In this document: positions 7,965 through 16,198 of the stretch, piece by piece
Layout: each line of letters opens with the position of its first letter
Numbering within the stretch: the first letter of the stretch is position 1
Source: VXLM01 sp034421575
Lineage (GTDB): Bacteria; Chloroflexota; Dehalococcoidia; Lucifugimonadales; VXLM01
Length of the DNA stretch: 64,000 bases
Assembly: GCA_034421575.1 (NCBI GenBank)
Contig: DAOUKG010000023.1
Span: forward strand, 1 to 64,000
Reading direction: 5' to 3'
The notes under the pieces: model-generated
Told to the model about the DNA's origin: nothing
What the model saw: only the letters and a program-made list of their open reading frames with translations
The model's database searches: none
Program-made: the position numbers and the translations under genes

Positions 7965-8168
7965 ATGGTACAAAACGAACAGAGTGGTTTCGAGGTTCTG
8001 GAAGACACGCCCGAGTTGTTGTATGAGTCAAGCAGTACTGACGAGTCCGCTGAGCTCTTAGAAGACACGGAGGCGGCAGAAGCGACTCTCTTGAAGTTCC
8101 GAAGACACGGACGCCAGGCGTTCTTGTCCAGTCAGGAACATGCGGATGGGGATGAACCATCTGTATGA
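7965..8168 (+). CDS. Putative antitoxin of a RelE-type pair
   Basis: This 67-residue protein is very acidic in its first two thirds (EVLEDTPELLYE, AELLEDTEAAEATLL) and basic near LKFRRHGRQAF. It overlaps the toxin gene downstream by 29 bp, the usual arrangement for an antitoxin. A longer reading from the ATG at 7914 is open, but that ATG sits next to a possible -10 (TATGAT), so I prefer 7965. No ribbon-helix-helix or HTH fold is recognisable, which is atypical for antitoxins of this class. Confidence 0.5.
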   Translation: MVQNEQSGFEVLEDTPELLYESSSTDESAELLEDTEAAEATLLKFRRHGRQAFLSSQEHADGDEPSV

Positions 8169-8418
8169 AGTAATCTACGAGCCGGCAGCTAGCAGGCAGA
8201 TCAAGAAACTAGGCGCGAACAAAGAGCGAATCCAAAGTGCAATAGACGCTCTTTCATACGACCCGAGACCACCTGGTTGCCAAAAGCTGCAGTCCCAGGT
8301 ATACAGAATCCGTGTTGGGGACTGGCGCGTTATCTACGTTGTTCTGGACTCACCCGAATACGTTGTAATCATTTCCAAAGTCGCGCTGCGTAATGAGCAG
8401 ACATATCGAGACTTTTGA
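8140..8418 (+). CDS. RelE/ParE-family toxin
   Basis: The 92-residue protein has the RelE/ParE fold signature: YEVIYEPAASRQIKKL at the start, a central DPRPPGCQKLQ segment, and YRIRVGDWRVIYVV, matching the R-x-GDYRVIY core motif, then a last strand. RelE toxins cut ribosome-bound mRNA; ParE toxins poison gyrase. The sequence fits the RelE side slightly better. Three in-frame ATGs exist (8140, 8146, 8152); the last has GGATGGGG just upstream and may be the true start. It pairs with the acidic ORF that overlaps its 5' end. The pair lies inside the virion cluster and may stabilise it. Confidence 0.8.
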   Translation: MRMGMNHLYEVIYEPAASRQIKKLGANKERIQSAIDALSYDPRPPGCQKLQSQVYRIRVGDWRVIYVVLDSPEYVVIISKVALRNEQTYRDF

Positions 8419-8513
8419 AAGGCTGACCCTCCGCAAACCCTGGTGAGGTAGAGGGATTTCGTCGTGATAGGCACAACAAGACTCGCTCCCACAGAGGAAG
8501 GACGTTTCCACGG

Positions 8514-8921
8514 TTGGCTGAGTCATTGAGTCAAGTTGTGCCAGTCCTGGTCGCGGCGTTGGTCTGCGACGTTGGCGTGACCGAGCCTCACACCAAGAAG
8601 AAGAGCCTCATCGGCATCTTCGACAGGCTTTCGACATCCGCGTTCCCGACGAAAAGGGCGGTCACCTTGTACCTGAAGATCGCCGATGCACAGGGGCGAT
8701 ATGAGTTGGATATCCGGTTCGTTCACCTGAATTCGGGCAACGTCTTGGCTAAGGCGGAAGGCAAGCTCGAACAGTCCGACCGGCTGGCGTCGGCCGAACT
8801 GCTCATACCGTTTCCACCCCTTCAGATAGGCGAGCCGGGGCGGTATGAGTTCCAGGTCTGGGCGAACTCGACATTTCTCGGTTCGACGACCATCGACGTG
8901 GTGGGGCACACGGCCGGTTAG
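8514..8921 (+). CDS. DUF6941-like beta-sandwich protein
   Basis: The 135-residue protein contains VVPVLVAALVCDVGVTEP, KKSLIGIFDRLS and a beta-rich rest ending YEFQVWANSTFLGSTTIDV, which matches a family of small host proteins (DUF6941) of unknown role. The start is uncertain: TTG at 8514 lies 12 nt after AGGAAGG; no ATG fits. A host-type gene inside the virion cluster suggests cargo or insertion. Confidence 0.6.
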   Translation: MAESLSQVVPVLVAALVCDVGVTEPHTKKKSLIGIFDRLSTSAFPTKRAVTLYLKIADAQGRYELDIRFVHLNSGNVLAKAEGKLEQSDRLASAELLIPFPPLQIGEPGRYEFQVWANSTFLGSTTIDVVGHTAG

Positions 8922-8997
8922 GGAGCCGTGGCCGGCAACTCACATCCCGAACCCACAAGCGGACTTCTCTCTGCCACAAGTTCCCCCATTCTCTGAT

Positions 8998-9026
8998 TTG
9001 ACACACCAGCACATCCGTACTACTCT
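8998..9026 (+). promoter_or_regulatory. Promoter ahead of virion gene at 9134
   Basis: A perfect -35 TTGACA (8998-9003), 17-bp spacer, and TACTCT (9021-9026) lie about 110 bp upstream of the next gene. The layout (promoter, ~100-nt leader, hairpin, gene) copies that at 5523-5728. No LexA box is seen here. Confidence 0.5.
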
Positions 9027-9095
9027 TGAATTCTAGCCACTCCTGACCTGTGATGAGCGGGTCGGGAGCACAACCGAATACACCAGAGATGCCGG

Positions 9096-9130
9096 AGCGC
9101 GTCCCAGTTTGAGGAAAGTTGGGGCGCGCT
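9096..9130 (+). promoter_or_regulatory. Leader hairpin at the start codon of the 9134 gene
   Basis: AGCGCGTCCCA (9096-9106) pairs with TGGGGCGCGCT (9120-9130), 11 bp with one G-U. The 13-nt loop holds GAGGAAAG, the only Shine-Dalgarno-like sequence here, and the ATG follows 4 nt after the stem. The hairpin could therefore control translation. Sequence before it (CCAGAGATGCCGGAGCGCGTCCC) resembles the capsid leader (CAGAGAGACGCCGTGCAGAG). Confidence 0.5.
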
Positions 9131-9133
9131 TTG

Positions 9134-9559
9134 ATGTTTAACGAACGGACAGCAACAAACATTCCCGCGGTCGTGCCTGTGTCGGGGGAGCTTTCGGCGG
9201 GTATGGAGACGGCGTCGGGGCTGTGGGTGCCGGAGGGGTCGGCGGTTGAGACACCGTACGTGGCGGGGCCAGATGTTGACACCGGCCGGCAAGTGGTCGT
9301 ACACCGGTTCCGGTTCCACGATCCACGCACGGGACGGAGCCAGGTATGTCACGTCCCTGCCCATTCCGATGCCCCGCCCTCGGAGATCGAGGACATGGCG
9401 GCGCAGGCCTTCGAGAGTTTTTTGGTAGAGGTGCGTGGTCTGGGGCCGCTTCATCGCCATACGCCGGAGCAGCGCAAGGAGACCGGCGCGGCTATTCGGG
9501 AGTTCCGCGAGTACGCGGCGAAGCGACGGCAGAGTGCGACGAACAGGATCTATTTCTAG
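9134..9559 (+). CDS. Hypothetical virion-module protein
   Basis: A 141-residue protein with a Pro/Gly/Val-rich first half and a helical second half (EIEDMAAQAFESFLVEV, then REFREYAAKRRQ). It sits between capsid and connector genes behind a structured leader. Length and place would suit a head-completion or minor capsid protein, but no signature supports one. The ATG at 9134 lies 4 nt after the leader hairpin. Confidence 0.5.
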   Translation: MFNERTATNIPAVVPVSGELSAGMETASGLWVPEGSAVETPYVAGPDVDTGRQVVVHRFRFHDPRTGRSQVCHVPAHSDAPPSEIEDMAAQAFESFLVEVRGLGPLHRHTPEQRKETGAAIREFREYAAKRRQSATNRIYF

Positions 9560-9902
9560 GCCGGTTCGCGGCATTCACGCGAACGGGGACCTTTGCGAAA
9601 CGTGTCAGGCAGGCAAGAGCCTGAAGCCAAGAACCTTACGAAGGTGAGCCTTTTACCCTCACCCCAGCCCTCTCCCGCGAACGGGAGAGGGGGTTCCTAA
9701 AGCGCCTCCGTTCGCGGGAATTGCGAATTGAGCTGGAGTAACAGAGAGCATGGCAACACGCCATCGAGAAAGGTAATTGTTCAGAGTTGATGAGGCGAAC
9801 ACCCCCGTCCCTATGGATACCCGCTTTCGCGGGTATGACGGTGACTATGTGCGTTGAGCGCTCTCACGAAGTCTGAACAGTTATTGAGAAGGGAATTTGA
9901 AC
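9560..9902. repeat. Intergenic repeats
   Basis: This holds the CTCACCCCAGCCCTCTCCC hairpin repeat (about 9656-9690), TTGTTCAGAGTTGATGAGGC with a CGCTTTCGCGGGTATGACGG hairpin (about 9779-9842), which recurs at about 50968, and CTCACGAAGTCTGAACAGTTAT (about 9866), also found at about 5486. No gene is visible. Confidence 0.5.
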
Positions 9903-10736
9903 ATGACAGGAACGAACGGACGGACACGGGAACAGCTACGAAAGAGCATCGGGCGGAACCTTATCGGGCACCGGCTGATCGTCTCGGCGGCAACGTCGGG
10001 AGGGGACACGTCAGGCATCATCGACGATACGCTGATCGGCGGGGACGACAACTACAACGGGTGGTGGCTCGTCGCGACCTCGTCCGGTGCGAATGCCGGG
10101 GCGATACGTCGTGTGTCGGACTACGACTCGGCGAGCGCCCGTCTGAGCTGGACGCGACCACTTCCACAGGCGACGGCCGCCAACGACCCGTACGAGCTCT
10201 GGCCCTCCGAGTACCCGCCTGAGGTCATCCACGACTACATCAACCAGGCCATCGGCGAGGCGGCGGGGCACATCTACGAGCCGGTCGAGGATTTTTCTCT
10301 TCATGCGGGCGGGGGTCTGGCGCGGTTCACGATACCGGAGGACATCGACGCCATCTCGAAGGTGCAGGTCCGGGTGTCGACTTCGTCGCCGTCCCCGGTT
10401 GATGAGAGTACCGCCGTGTGGAGGACGATTCCGGCGCACCTCTGGGGGATCGACAAGGGGGAGCGGGTACTGACCCTCGCCCCAGGGGGAAGGCGTTTTG
10501 CGGGCGACGCGCCACTCAAGCTCGTAGGAGGCATGGAGCCGTCGTCGCTGCTGACTGACACTTCGAGCAGCGCCGTGCCGGACGAGTTCGTCATCGCCCG
10601 TGGGACGGCGCTGGCACTGCTCGCCTCGCCAGACCTGTCGGAGTCCGGCAGGGCGGCGTGCGAAAGGTGGGACACCCGGACGCGAGAAGCCCGCGCGGCG
10701 TTCCCGCTGCTGACGAACGTGCGAAGAGTCGGATAG
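9903..10736 (+). CDS. Head-tail connector/adaptor-like virion protein
   Basis: The 277-residue protein begins at ATG 9903 after AGAAGGG. A beta-rich N-terminal region includes DDNYNGWWLVATSSGANAGA, then a helix YPPEVIHDYINQAIGEA and a C-terminal alpha-helical end with DEFVIARGTALALLASP. Head-to-tail adaptors of podoviruses (the T7 gp11 position) show helical bundles and lie between capsid and nozzle genes, as this does. The call is mostly from gene order. Confidence 0.5.
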   Translation: MTGTNGRTREQLRKSIGRNLIGHRLIVSAATSGGDTSGIIDDTLIGGDDNYNGWWLVATSSGANAGAIRRVSDYDSASARLSWTRPLPQATAANDPYELWPSEYPPEVIHDYINQAIGEAAGHIYEPVEDFSLHAGGGLARFTIPEDIDAISKVQVRVSTSSPSPVDESTAVWRTIPAHLWGIDKGERVLTLAPGGRRFAGDAPLKLVGGMEPSSLLTDTSSSAVPDEFVIARGTALALLASPDLSESGRAACERWDTRTREARAAFPLLTNVRRVG

Positions 10737-10794
10737 CAACACGAGATGTCCCAGTCTTCCGCAAGAGGACGGGACGGCAAATTGGAGAACATAC

Positions 10795-12714
10795 ATGGCG
10801 AAGATCGTAGTCAATCAACAAGAGATATCCCTGGACGGCAAGCGGTACCGGACCGCTCCGAGACGCGGGGCAAGCGTGCGGTCGTTCATCGCGTCGCGGT
10901 ATCCGGGCAAGCTGGTGCTGGGCGACGTGGGGTCGGACTCCGATCCGAGGCGCAGCGTGATCAAGTGGACCGATCAGCGCGGCGGGCTGGGGGTCTACAA
11001 GCTCGACGCCCGCGACCCTGAGCTCGACAGGTGCACGTACACGTCTTGCGACGTGCGGTACAAAGGTGGGATCACCCTGCCGCCGCTCTCGCGGTACACG
11101 ACGGGACCCGGACTCTCCGGAGACATCACGGCCATCGGCGAGTTGAACGACGCTTACGGTGACAGCGAGATCTACGCGGCGTGGGGCGGCGGTACGGACA
11201 TTCGCAAGTACGACGGCAGGGCAGATTCGTGGGGCGAGTCGCTGCACACGCTGCCCGGCGTTGCGACGGACGCCGTGACGTTCTCGCACCCGGGCACGGG
11301 TGGCGGCCATTCGCAGTACCTCGTATTCGCGCACGGGGACGACGGGTTCACGTACACGTCAAACGGGACGGCATTCCACAAGAACGTCAAGCCAGCAAAG
11401 TTTCTCGCGTACTGGAGCGACCGGCTCTGGGGCATAAACGATGACGGGAGGCTCTGGCAGGGGCCCGCCGGGTCGCTGAGAACGAGCAGCGCCGCGTGCG
11501 TGGACGACGCGGCGCTTCCGCTGCCTTCAGGGTCCGTCACGTCGCTGTTCGTAGGGCCGGACCGTTCGGGCAGGCCGATTCTCTACGCGGGAACGAAGGT
11601 TGGTCTGTACGCCCACGACGACGCGAACAATCGGTTCGTCGAGACGCCCGCGAGGTGGCCGAAGCACGACACCGGGGGATCGGGCGCTACGGCGTGGAGG
11701 GGAATCATCTACGCGCCGGTCGCGCGGCACGTGTACGTCTACACACCCGGACGTCGCACGTTCGACATCGCCTTCCCGCGACGCGGCGAGGACGGCCTGT
11801 TCACAACGGCGGGCACGCGGGGCGCGATCACCAGGCTTGTGCCTACCCACCTCGACCTCGCGGTGGTGATGGACGGTCTGGGCGCGCCGTTCACGCCCGC
11901 CGACGTCTTCCTCTGGGACGGCGTCGGCGTGAGTCACGCGCACACGGCCCTCTCGTGGATGTCGATAACGGCGGCGCACGTGTCCAACGCCTATGGGAAA
12001 TACCGGCTGTGGTGGGCGACCGATGCCGGGCTGTTCGGGGCACCACCGAACGTGGGATATACCGAGCTTCCCGATTCTCTGACAAACTCGCGATTCGGTC
12101 CCGCGGCGTCCTACGCCACGGGCTACCCTGACGCGAACAGCTTCCTCCGAGCGTCGCACGTCTATCCGTGGTTCGACGCGGGCCAGCCTGAGGTGACCAA
12201 GACGGCGCTGCGACTGCGGGTGGAGACGCAGGACTGCACGGCGACCGAGATGATCGAGGTGTACGCGGCGGTCGACTACGCGGGCGCGCCCCCGGCCCTG
12301 GTCGGCACGATCACGTCGGACGGCACGACGACCTTCAATTTGCCGAATGAGACGACACCGAACGGCATCGACTTCAAGGCCATTCAGATCGAATGCCGGT
12401 TGCGGAGAGGGGCGGACGAATCGAAGACGCCCGTGCTCGTCTCGATGGCGTTGGAGTACCGCAAGAAGATACCGACCAAGTACGGGTTCACCTTCGACGT
12501 TGCGCTGAACCAGGAGCATGGCGGACGCACGCCGAAGGACATGCGCTCCGACCTGGCGGAGGCCATCGAGAGCACGAACCTCGTCGAGTTCACGTTCCGG
12601 GACGATGCCGGCACGACGCGGACGCACTACGTGGACGTTGTCAGCGTGTCGGGCGGCGAGGAGACCGGCCTCGACGAGAGAGGCACGAGCAGGGTGACGG
12701 TGGAGGAGATATAG
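10795..12714 (+). CDS. Large beta-rich tail/nozzle-like virion protein
   Basis: The 639-residue protein is almost all beta structure. The middle has propeller-like units ending in W/Y-rich strands, such as EIYAAWGGGTDIRKYDG, RLWGINDDGRLWQGP, ILYAGTKVGLYAHDDANN and YRLWWATDAGLFGAP, spaced 50-60 residues apart. The final part is a sandwich of about 200 residues. In T7-like phages the nozzle protein (gp12) follows the adaptor and contains a beta-propeller, so this may be a nozzle equivalent; a spike or fibre is the alternative. The ATG has GGAGAACATAC upstream, with a hairpin about 10749-10776 before it. Confidence 0.55.
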   Translation: MAKIVVNQQEISLDGKRYRTAPRRGASVRSFIASRYPGKLVLGDVGSDSDPRRSVIKWTDQRGGLGVYKLDARDPELDRCTYTSCDVRYKGGITLPPLSRYTTGPGLSGDITAIGELNDAYGDSEIYAAWGGGTDIRKYDGRADSWGESLHTLPGVATDAVTFSHPGTGGGHSQYLVFAHGDDGFTYTSNGTAFHKNVKPAKFLAYWSDRLWGINDDGRLWQGPAGSLRTSSAACVDDAALPLPSGSVTSLFVGPDRSGRPILYAGTKVGLYAHDDANNRFVETPARWPKHDTGGSGATAWRGIIYAPVARHVYVYTPGRRTFDIAFPRRGEDGLFTTAGTRGAITRLVPTHLDLAVVMDGLGAPFTPADVFLWDGVGVSHAHTALSWMSITAAHVSNAYGKYRLWWATDAGLFGAPPNVGYTELPDSLTNSRFGPAASYATGYPDANSFLRASHVYPWFDAGQPEVTKTALRLRVETQDCTATEMIEVYAAVDYAGAPPALVGTITSDGTTTFNLPNETTPNGIDFKAIQIECRLRRGADESKTPVLVSMALEYRKKIPTKYGFTFDVALNQEHGGRTPKDMRSDLAEAIESTNLVEFTFRDDAGTTRTHYVDVVSVSGGEETGLDERGTSRVTVEEI

Positions 12715-12716
12715 AA

Positions 12717-13001
12717 ATGAGACTGATACACGGACAGGAATCGGTGACGGCGGGAACGCCCGCCCAGCTCACGAGCGAGCCGCTGAGAGCGGTGAAGCTC
12801 TGGATAAAGCACGGCAACGGGGCGGCGGGTGTCGCAAGGCTCTCAGGTGTGACGGACAGCGAGGCGGGTGTGGAGATCGGCGCGGAGATCGCGGAGTTCG
12901 ACTTCACGGCGGCGGGCAGGGGCAGCGTAGACGCCTCCACGCTGTACGTGGACGTATCGACCGGCACGCAGACCGTCACGTGGACGCTGATGGTGGCCTG
13001 A
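12717..13001 (+). CDS. Small beta-rich virion-module protein
   Basis: This 94-residue protein starts 2 bp after the previous stop, with GGAGGAGATATAGAA serving as ribosome-binding site, so it is translationally coupled. It is beta-rich with the pattern TSEPLRAVKLWIKHGNGAAG and a late VYVDVSTGTQTVTW; small accessory tail or decoration proteins look like this. No family recognised. Confidence 0.55.
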   Translation: MRLIHGQESVTAGTPAQLTSEPLRAVKLWIKHGNGAAGVARLSGVTDSEAGVEIGAEIAEFDFTAAGRGSVDASTLYVDVSTGTQTVTWTLMVA

Positions 13002-13002
13002 G

Positions 13003-13443
13003 ATGATACCGATCGATAGTACGGAAAAGGGTGTCCTCTCGTGGGCCATCGGCATCCTCATTACGGTCAATCTCGGCGTGCTTGGGTGGTCGGTCGCTGT
13101 GCTGGACGGGAAGGCGGACGACGCAGCGGTGACGCGCATCGAGCGGCAGGCGGAGGAGATCGAGCGTCGCGACCGGGACTACCTCGTTCGCTCCCAGATC
13201 GAGGACCTCGTGCGGACAGGTTCGCCCTACGCGAGCGACAAGCCGAAGATCGAGGACCAGCTCGACAAGCTGGAGGCGGATGTCGCCCGCAACGAGGGAG
13301 ACATCCGCGCCGCAACCAGCTCGCTCGTGCGAATCGAGACGCAGGTGGCGCAGATACGGGAGACGCTCCAAAAGCTGGACGGCAAGCTCGACGAGATCAC
13401 CGAGTCGCTGGCCCGCGCCGGCGCGCTGGCGCGGAGGGAGTGA
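13003..13443 (+). CDS. Membrane-anchored coiled-coil protein, end of virion module
   Basis: The 146-residue protein has one N-terminal transmembrane helix (about residues 10-33) and then a long coiled coil (VTRIERQAEEIERRD, KIEDQLDKLEADVARNEG, LQKLDGKLDEITESLA). It starts 1 bp after the previous stop. Such layout suits a spanin- or holin-associated lysis protein or a virion membrane protein; I cannot distinguish these. It is the last gene of the module, and no endolysin follows. Confidence 0.6.
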   Translation: MIPIDSTEKGVLSWAIGILITVNLGVLGWSVAVLDGKADDAAVTRIERQAEEIERRDRDYLVRSQIEDLVRTGSPYASDKPKIEDQLDKLEADVARNEGDIRAATSSLVRIETQVAQIRETLQKLDGKLDEITESLARAGALARRE

Positions 13444-13909
13444 GGGGTCTAAATCCGTTCGTGGTGAGCCCGTCGAACCATGAGCGGGAGGCGCTTCGAC
13501 ATGCTCAGCGCGAACGGCGAACTAACTGTGATCACCCATACGTTGGCGAGGTCCGAGTGCCATAACGTCGGGAGTGAGGGGCCAGGCCCGTTCGTGCTGA
13601 GCCTGTCGAACCATGAACGGGAGGCGCTTCGACAAGCTCAGCGCGAACGGCGAAATCTAGTTGTTAGCCAACATGATTTTGGTTTCGCAATTCACCCTCA
13701 CCCTAGCCCTCTCCCACGAACGGGAGAGGGGATAAATCGGTATCAGTCCAGTTTGCAATGTTCAAGTTGACTGAGTCCCAGCGCCAATCCCCCAAAATTC
13801 CCCCTGCCCGGGCGCTATCCTATTGGAAGTCGATGCGTTGTATAGTGTAGCATCGGCGCGCCGAGGCTAAGCGACGTGCCCTTGGCAGCTCCTGACACGG
13901 GAAGCCGAC
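13444..13909. repeat. Repeat-rich intergenic region
   Basis: Two related blocks (about 13452-13525 and 13585-13655) carry CGTTCGTGGTGAGCCCGTCG, AACCATGAGCGGGAGGCGC and TTCGACATGCTCAGCGCGAA and are near duplicates. The CTCACCCTAGCCCTCTCCC hairpin follows at about 13693-13730. The stretch to 13909 ends with TATAGTGTAGC (about 13839), which may be a -10 region of the sigma gene, though no good -35 fits. Confidence 0.55.
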
Positions 13910-14512
13910 ATGCCCGACCGCAACGATGCTCCGTCAAAGGAAGAAGTAGAGGACCTGGTACGACGAGCGCAGCAGGGACATAGTGAGGCGTTTGGGGGCC
14001 TGTATGAGGCCTTCTACGACAATATCTATCGCTACGTGATGTTCAAGACCGGTGACAGCCTTGAGGCGGAGGACCTGACTGAAGAAGTGTTCCTGAGGAT
14101 GTTGGAGTCGATCGGCTCCTTCAAGTGGCAGGGATATCCATTCACGTCATGGCTCTTTCGGATCGCGCACAACCTGGTAATCGACTACTACAGGAAGTCC
14201 GGGCGGCAGAAGAAGACCTCTCTCGACGACGCGATGAGGGTCGTGGGAACGGACGGCGTGGACATTGACAGGAAGCTGGACGTGGAGCTATCGATCAAAG
14301 AGGTCAAAGACGCGATGGGCGGACTGACGCAGCTGCAGCAGGAGGTACTCTCGCTGCGGTTCGCGGGCGGACTGTCGGTCGCCGAGACTGCCGAGGCGAT
14401 GGGCAAGAAGGAAAACGCGGTCAAGGCGCTGCAACACGCGGCGATCAAGAAGCTCCGAACGCTTCTTGGACCGGCGATGGAAAAGGGCTTGATAAGCCAG
14501 GGCGGTGCATAG
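13910..14512 (+). CDS. ECF-type RNA polymerase sigma factor
   Basis: The 200-residue protein has the two domains of an ECF sigma factor. Region 2 (about residues 20-90) shows AEDLTEEVFLRML and FTSWLFRIAHNLVIDYYRK, which bind the -10 element and core polymerase; region 4 (about residues 128-185) contains TQLQQEVLSLRFAGGLSVAE and the HTH that reads the -35. No extra domains. The anti-sigma-like gene follows after 1 bp, so the two form an operon and the sigma factor is probably held inactive at the membrane. Confidence 0.93.
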   Translation: MPDRNDAPSKEEVEDLVRRAQQGHSEAFGGLYEAFYDNIYRYVMFKTGDSLEAEDLTEEVFLRMLESIGSFKWQGYPFTSWLFRIAHNLVIDYYRKSGRQKKTSLDDAMRVVGTDGVDIDRKLDVELSIKEVKDAMGGLTQLQQEVLSLRFAGGLSVAETAEAMGKKENAVKALQHAAIKKLRTLLGPAMEKGLISQGGA

Positions 14513-14513
14513 G

Positions 14514-15395
14514 ATGAGCGCTACCGTTGATGACGTACTGAACGAATGCATCGAGCGCCTCGCCTCGGGTGAGACGGTCGAGCAGTGCCTCGCGAGCTAC
14601 CCCGACTTCGCGGTCGAACTGGAGCCGCTCCTGCGCACCTCCGCCGCGACGATGAACGTCGCCGCCGCGATCACCCATCGCGAGGAGGCCAAGCAGCGGA
14701 GCCGCTACAGATTCACGGCGGCCATTGCCGACAGGGAGAAGACGAGCAAGCAGGGATGGCTCGGACGTCTCATCGGGCCGACGAACTGGCGAGTGAAGCT
14801 CGCGCGGACGGCGCTCGTTGCCGTCGGCATCGTCGTGCTGGGGACGGGCACCGCATACGGCGCGACCGTCGCGTCGGAGGACAGCGTGCCCGGCGATCCG
14901 CTCTACGCGGTCAAGACCCTCAAGGAGGACATCTCCCTGAGGATGCCGAAGTCCGACCTGGCGCGGGCGAAGGAGCACGCGCACCTGGCAAACGTTCGCA
15001 CCGAAGAGGTCGGCACCCTCATCGACCGTGGCAGGATGGAGCAGGCGAACGCTCACGTCGTGGCTGTCACGTACCACCTGAACTCCTGCGCGGAGATCGT
15101 CGGCGTCACGGTCACGGCTCATGCCAACCCTCTCGAAATGCCTGCCGGCGCCACGACTGTCGACCGAGAGCAGCGGGTAGCCGAGCTCGTCGCGTTCTAC
15201 GAGGCCGAAGCCCAGCGCGCGCGAAACCGCTTCGAGCGCCGGATGAGGCGTCTGCCGCCGCATCGACAGTGGGAAGCGTACCTGATGATGCAGCAGTGGG
15301 AGCTCATGCACCGCATGTTCATGCAGGCCTTGCTGTACGATGGTCCGCCCAGATGGACCGTCGGCGTCGACCCGAGGTCCGGCCCGCCGCAATAA
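14514..15395 (+). CDS. DUF5667-type membrane protein, probable anti-sigma partner
   Basis: The 293-residue protein has an N-terminal cytosolic segment (VLNECIERLASGETVEQCL, ending YPDFAVELEPLLR) found in anti-sigma-like proteins of Chloroflexota and Planctomycetota. One transmembrane helix follows (about residues 101-122), then an outer helical domain typical of DUF5667 (PGDPLYAVKTLKEDI, then paired long helices). The ATG at 14514 is 1 bp after the sigma stop. By position it should bind the sigma factor inside and sense an outside signal; the sequence does not show which. Confidence 0.75.
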   Translation: MSATVDDVLNECIERLASGETVEQCLASYPDFAVELEPLLRTSAATMNVAAAITHREEAKQRSRYRFTAAIADREKTSKQGWLGRLIGPTNWRVKLARTALVAVGIVVLGTGTAYGATVASEDSVPGDPLYAVKTLKEDISLRMPKSDLARAKEHAHLANVRTEEVGTLIDRGRMEQANAHVVAVTYHLNSCAEIVGVTVTAHANPLEMPAGATTVDREQRVAELVAFYEAEAQRARNRFERRMRRLPPHRQWEAYLMMQQWELMHRMFMQALLYDGPPRWTVGVDPRSGPPQ

Positions 15396-15671
15396 CGTCG
15401 GACTGCGCCTTGTCGCATTGCGTCCGCAGCGTTCTCCTGAGGACGCGGAATGCAAGAACGTTCGCCCCCCGTATCAAGTACGGGGCTGGCGCCGAGCATG
15501 TCGAAGAGTGGTTCAATAGGCCCGCCCGTTCTGGGTCTAACGAAGGGCTCACCACGAATCATAACAGCGACCAATCGCGCGTCCTCGACCACTCCCTCAT
15601 CGAATCCGAGCACCTCTTTGCTACACTGTGTGTGAGAAAGTCCCTGGCGACGAAACATACCCGGAGTAGCA
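15396..15671. other. Gap with short repeats
   Basis: This holds CCCGTATCAAGTACGGGGCTGG (about 15470) and a diverged TCGAAGAGTGG...GGGCTCACCACGAA repeat. TACACT (about 15621) could be a -10 for the next gene, but the -35 is poor. No gene seen. Confidence 0.4.
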
Positions 15672-16163
15672 ATGATAAATACCGACGAGATCGAAGCACG
15701 AGTGGCGGATGCCCTCAAGGCCGTGGGTGTCCCCTACGAGGTGATCGCCTGCGATCCGGAGTCGGCGGACACGGCCGACTTCTGCGAGAGGTACGGGTAC
15801 CGGCTGGAGGACTGCGGGAATACGATCGCGGTCGCGTCGAAACGGGGCGCGAAGAAGTACAGCGCCTGCGTGGTCAGGGGTTCCGACCGGCTGGACGTGA
15901 ACAGGACGGTCCGCAAGCTGATGGGCGTCTCGCGCGCGTCCTTCGCCTCGGAGGAGGAGGTCATCGAGTTGACCGGGATGATGATCGGCGGAGTCACGCC
16001 GTTCGCGCTGCCGCAAGACCTGCCGGTCTACGTCGACCGCAGGGTCATGGAACTGGAAAGGGTGATCCTCGGCTCCGGCAGCCGCTCGTCGAAGATATGG
16101 GTCTCGCCCGAAGCCCTCGCGCGGCTGCCGTCAGCGGAGGTGGTGGAGGGGCTGTCGATGTAG
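15672..16163 (+). CDS. YbaK/EbsC-type aminoacyl-tRNA deacylase
   Basis: The 163-residue protein matches the YbaK/ProX editing fold, which hydrolyses mischarged tRNAs such as Cys-tRNA(Pro) or Ala-tRNA(Pro) in the cytosol. Visible features are an N-terminal helix, the strand VPYEVIACDPES, the catalytic-lysine region IAVASKRGAKKYSACVV, the segment RLDVNRTVRKLMG and GMMIGGVTPFALP, which is the family's GGV/T-P-F glycine loop. CCGGAGTAGC precedes the ATG. It stands alone between repeats and a convergent methyltransferase gene. Confidence 0.85.
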   Translation: MINTDEIEARVADALKAVGVPYEVIACDPESADTADFCERYGYRLEDCGNTIAVASKRGAKKYSACVVRGSDRLDVNRTVRKLMGVSRASFASEEEVIELTGMMIGGVTPFALPQDLPVYVDRRVMELERVILGSGSRSSKIWVSPEALARLPSAEVVEGLSM

Positions 16164-16198
16164 GGGGTCACTCGGCTCCCAATCACGCAGGTTGGTTG

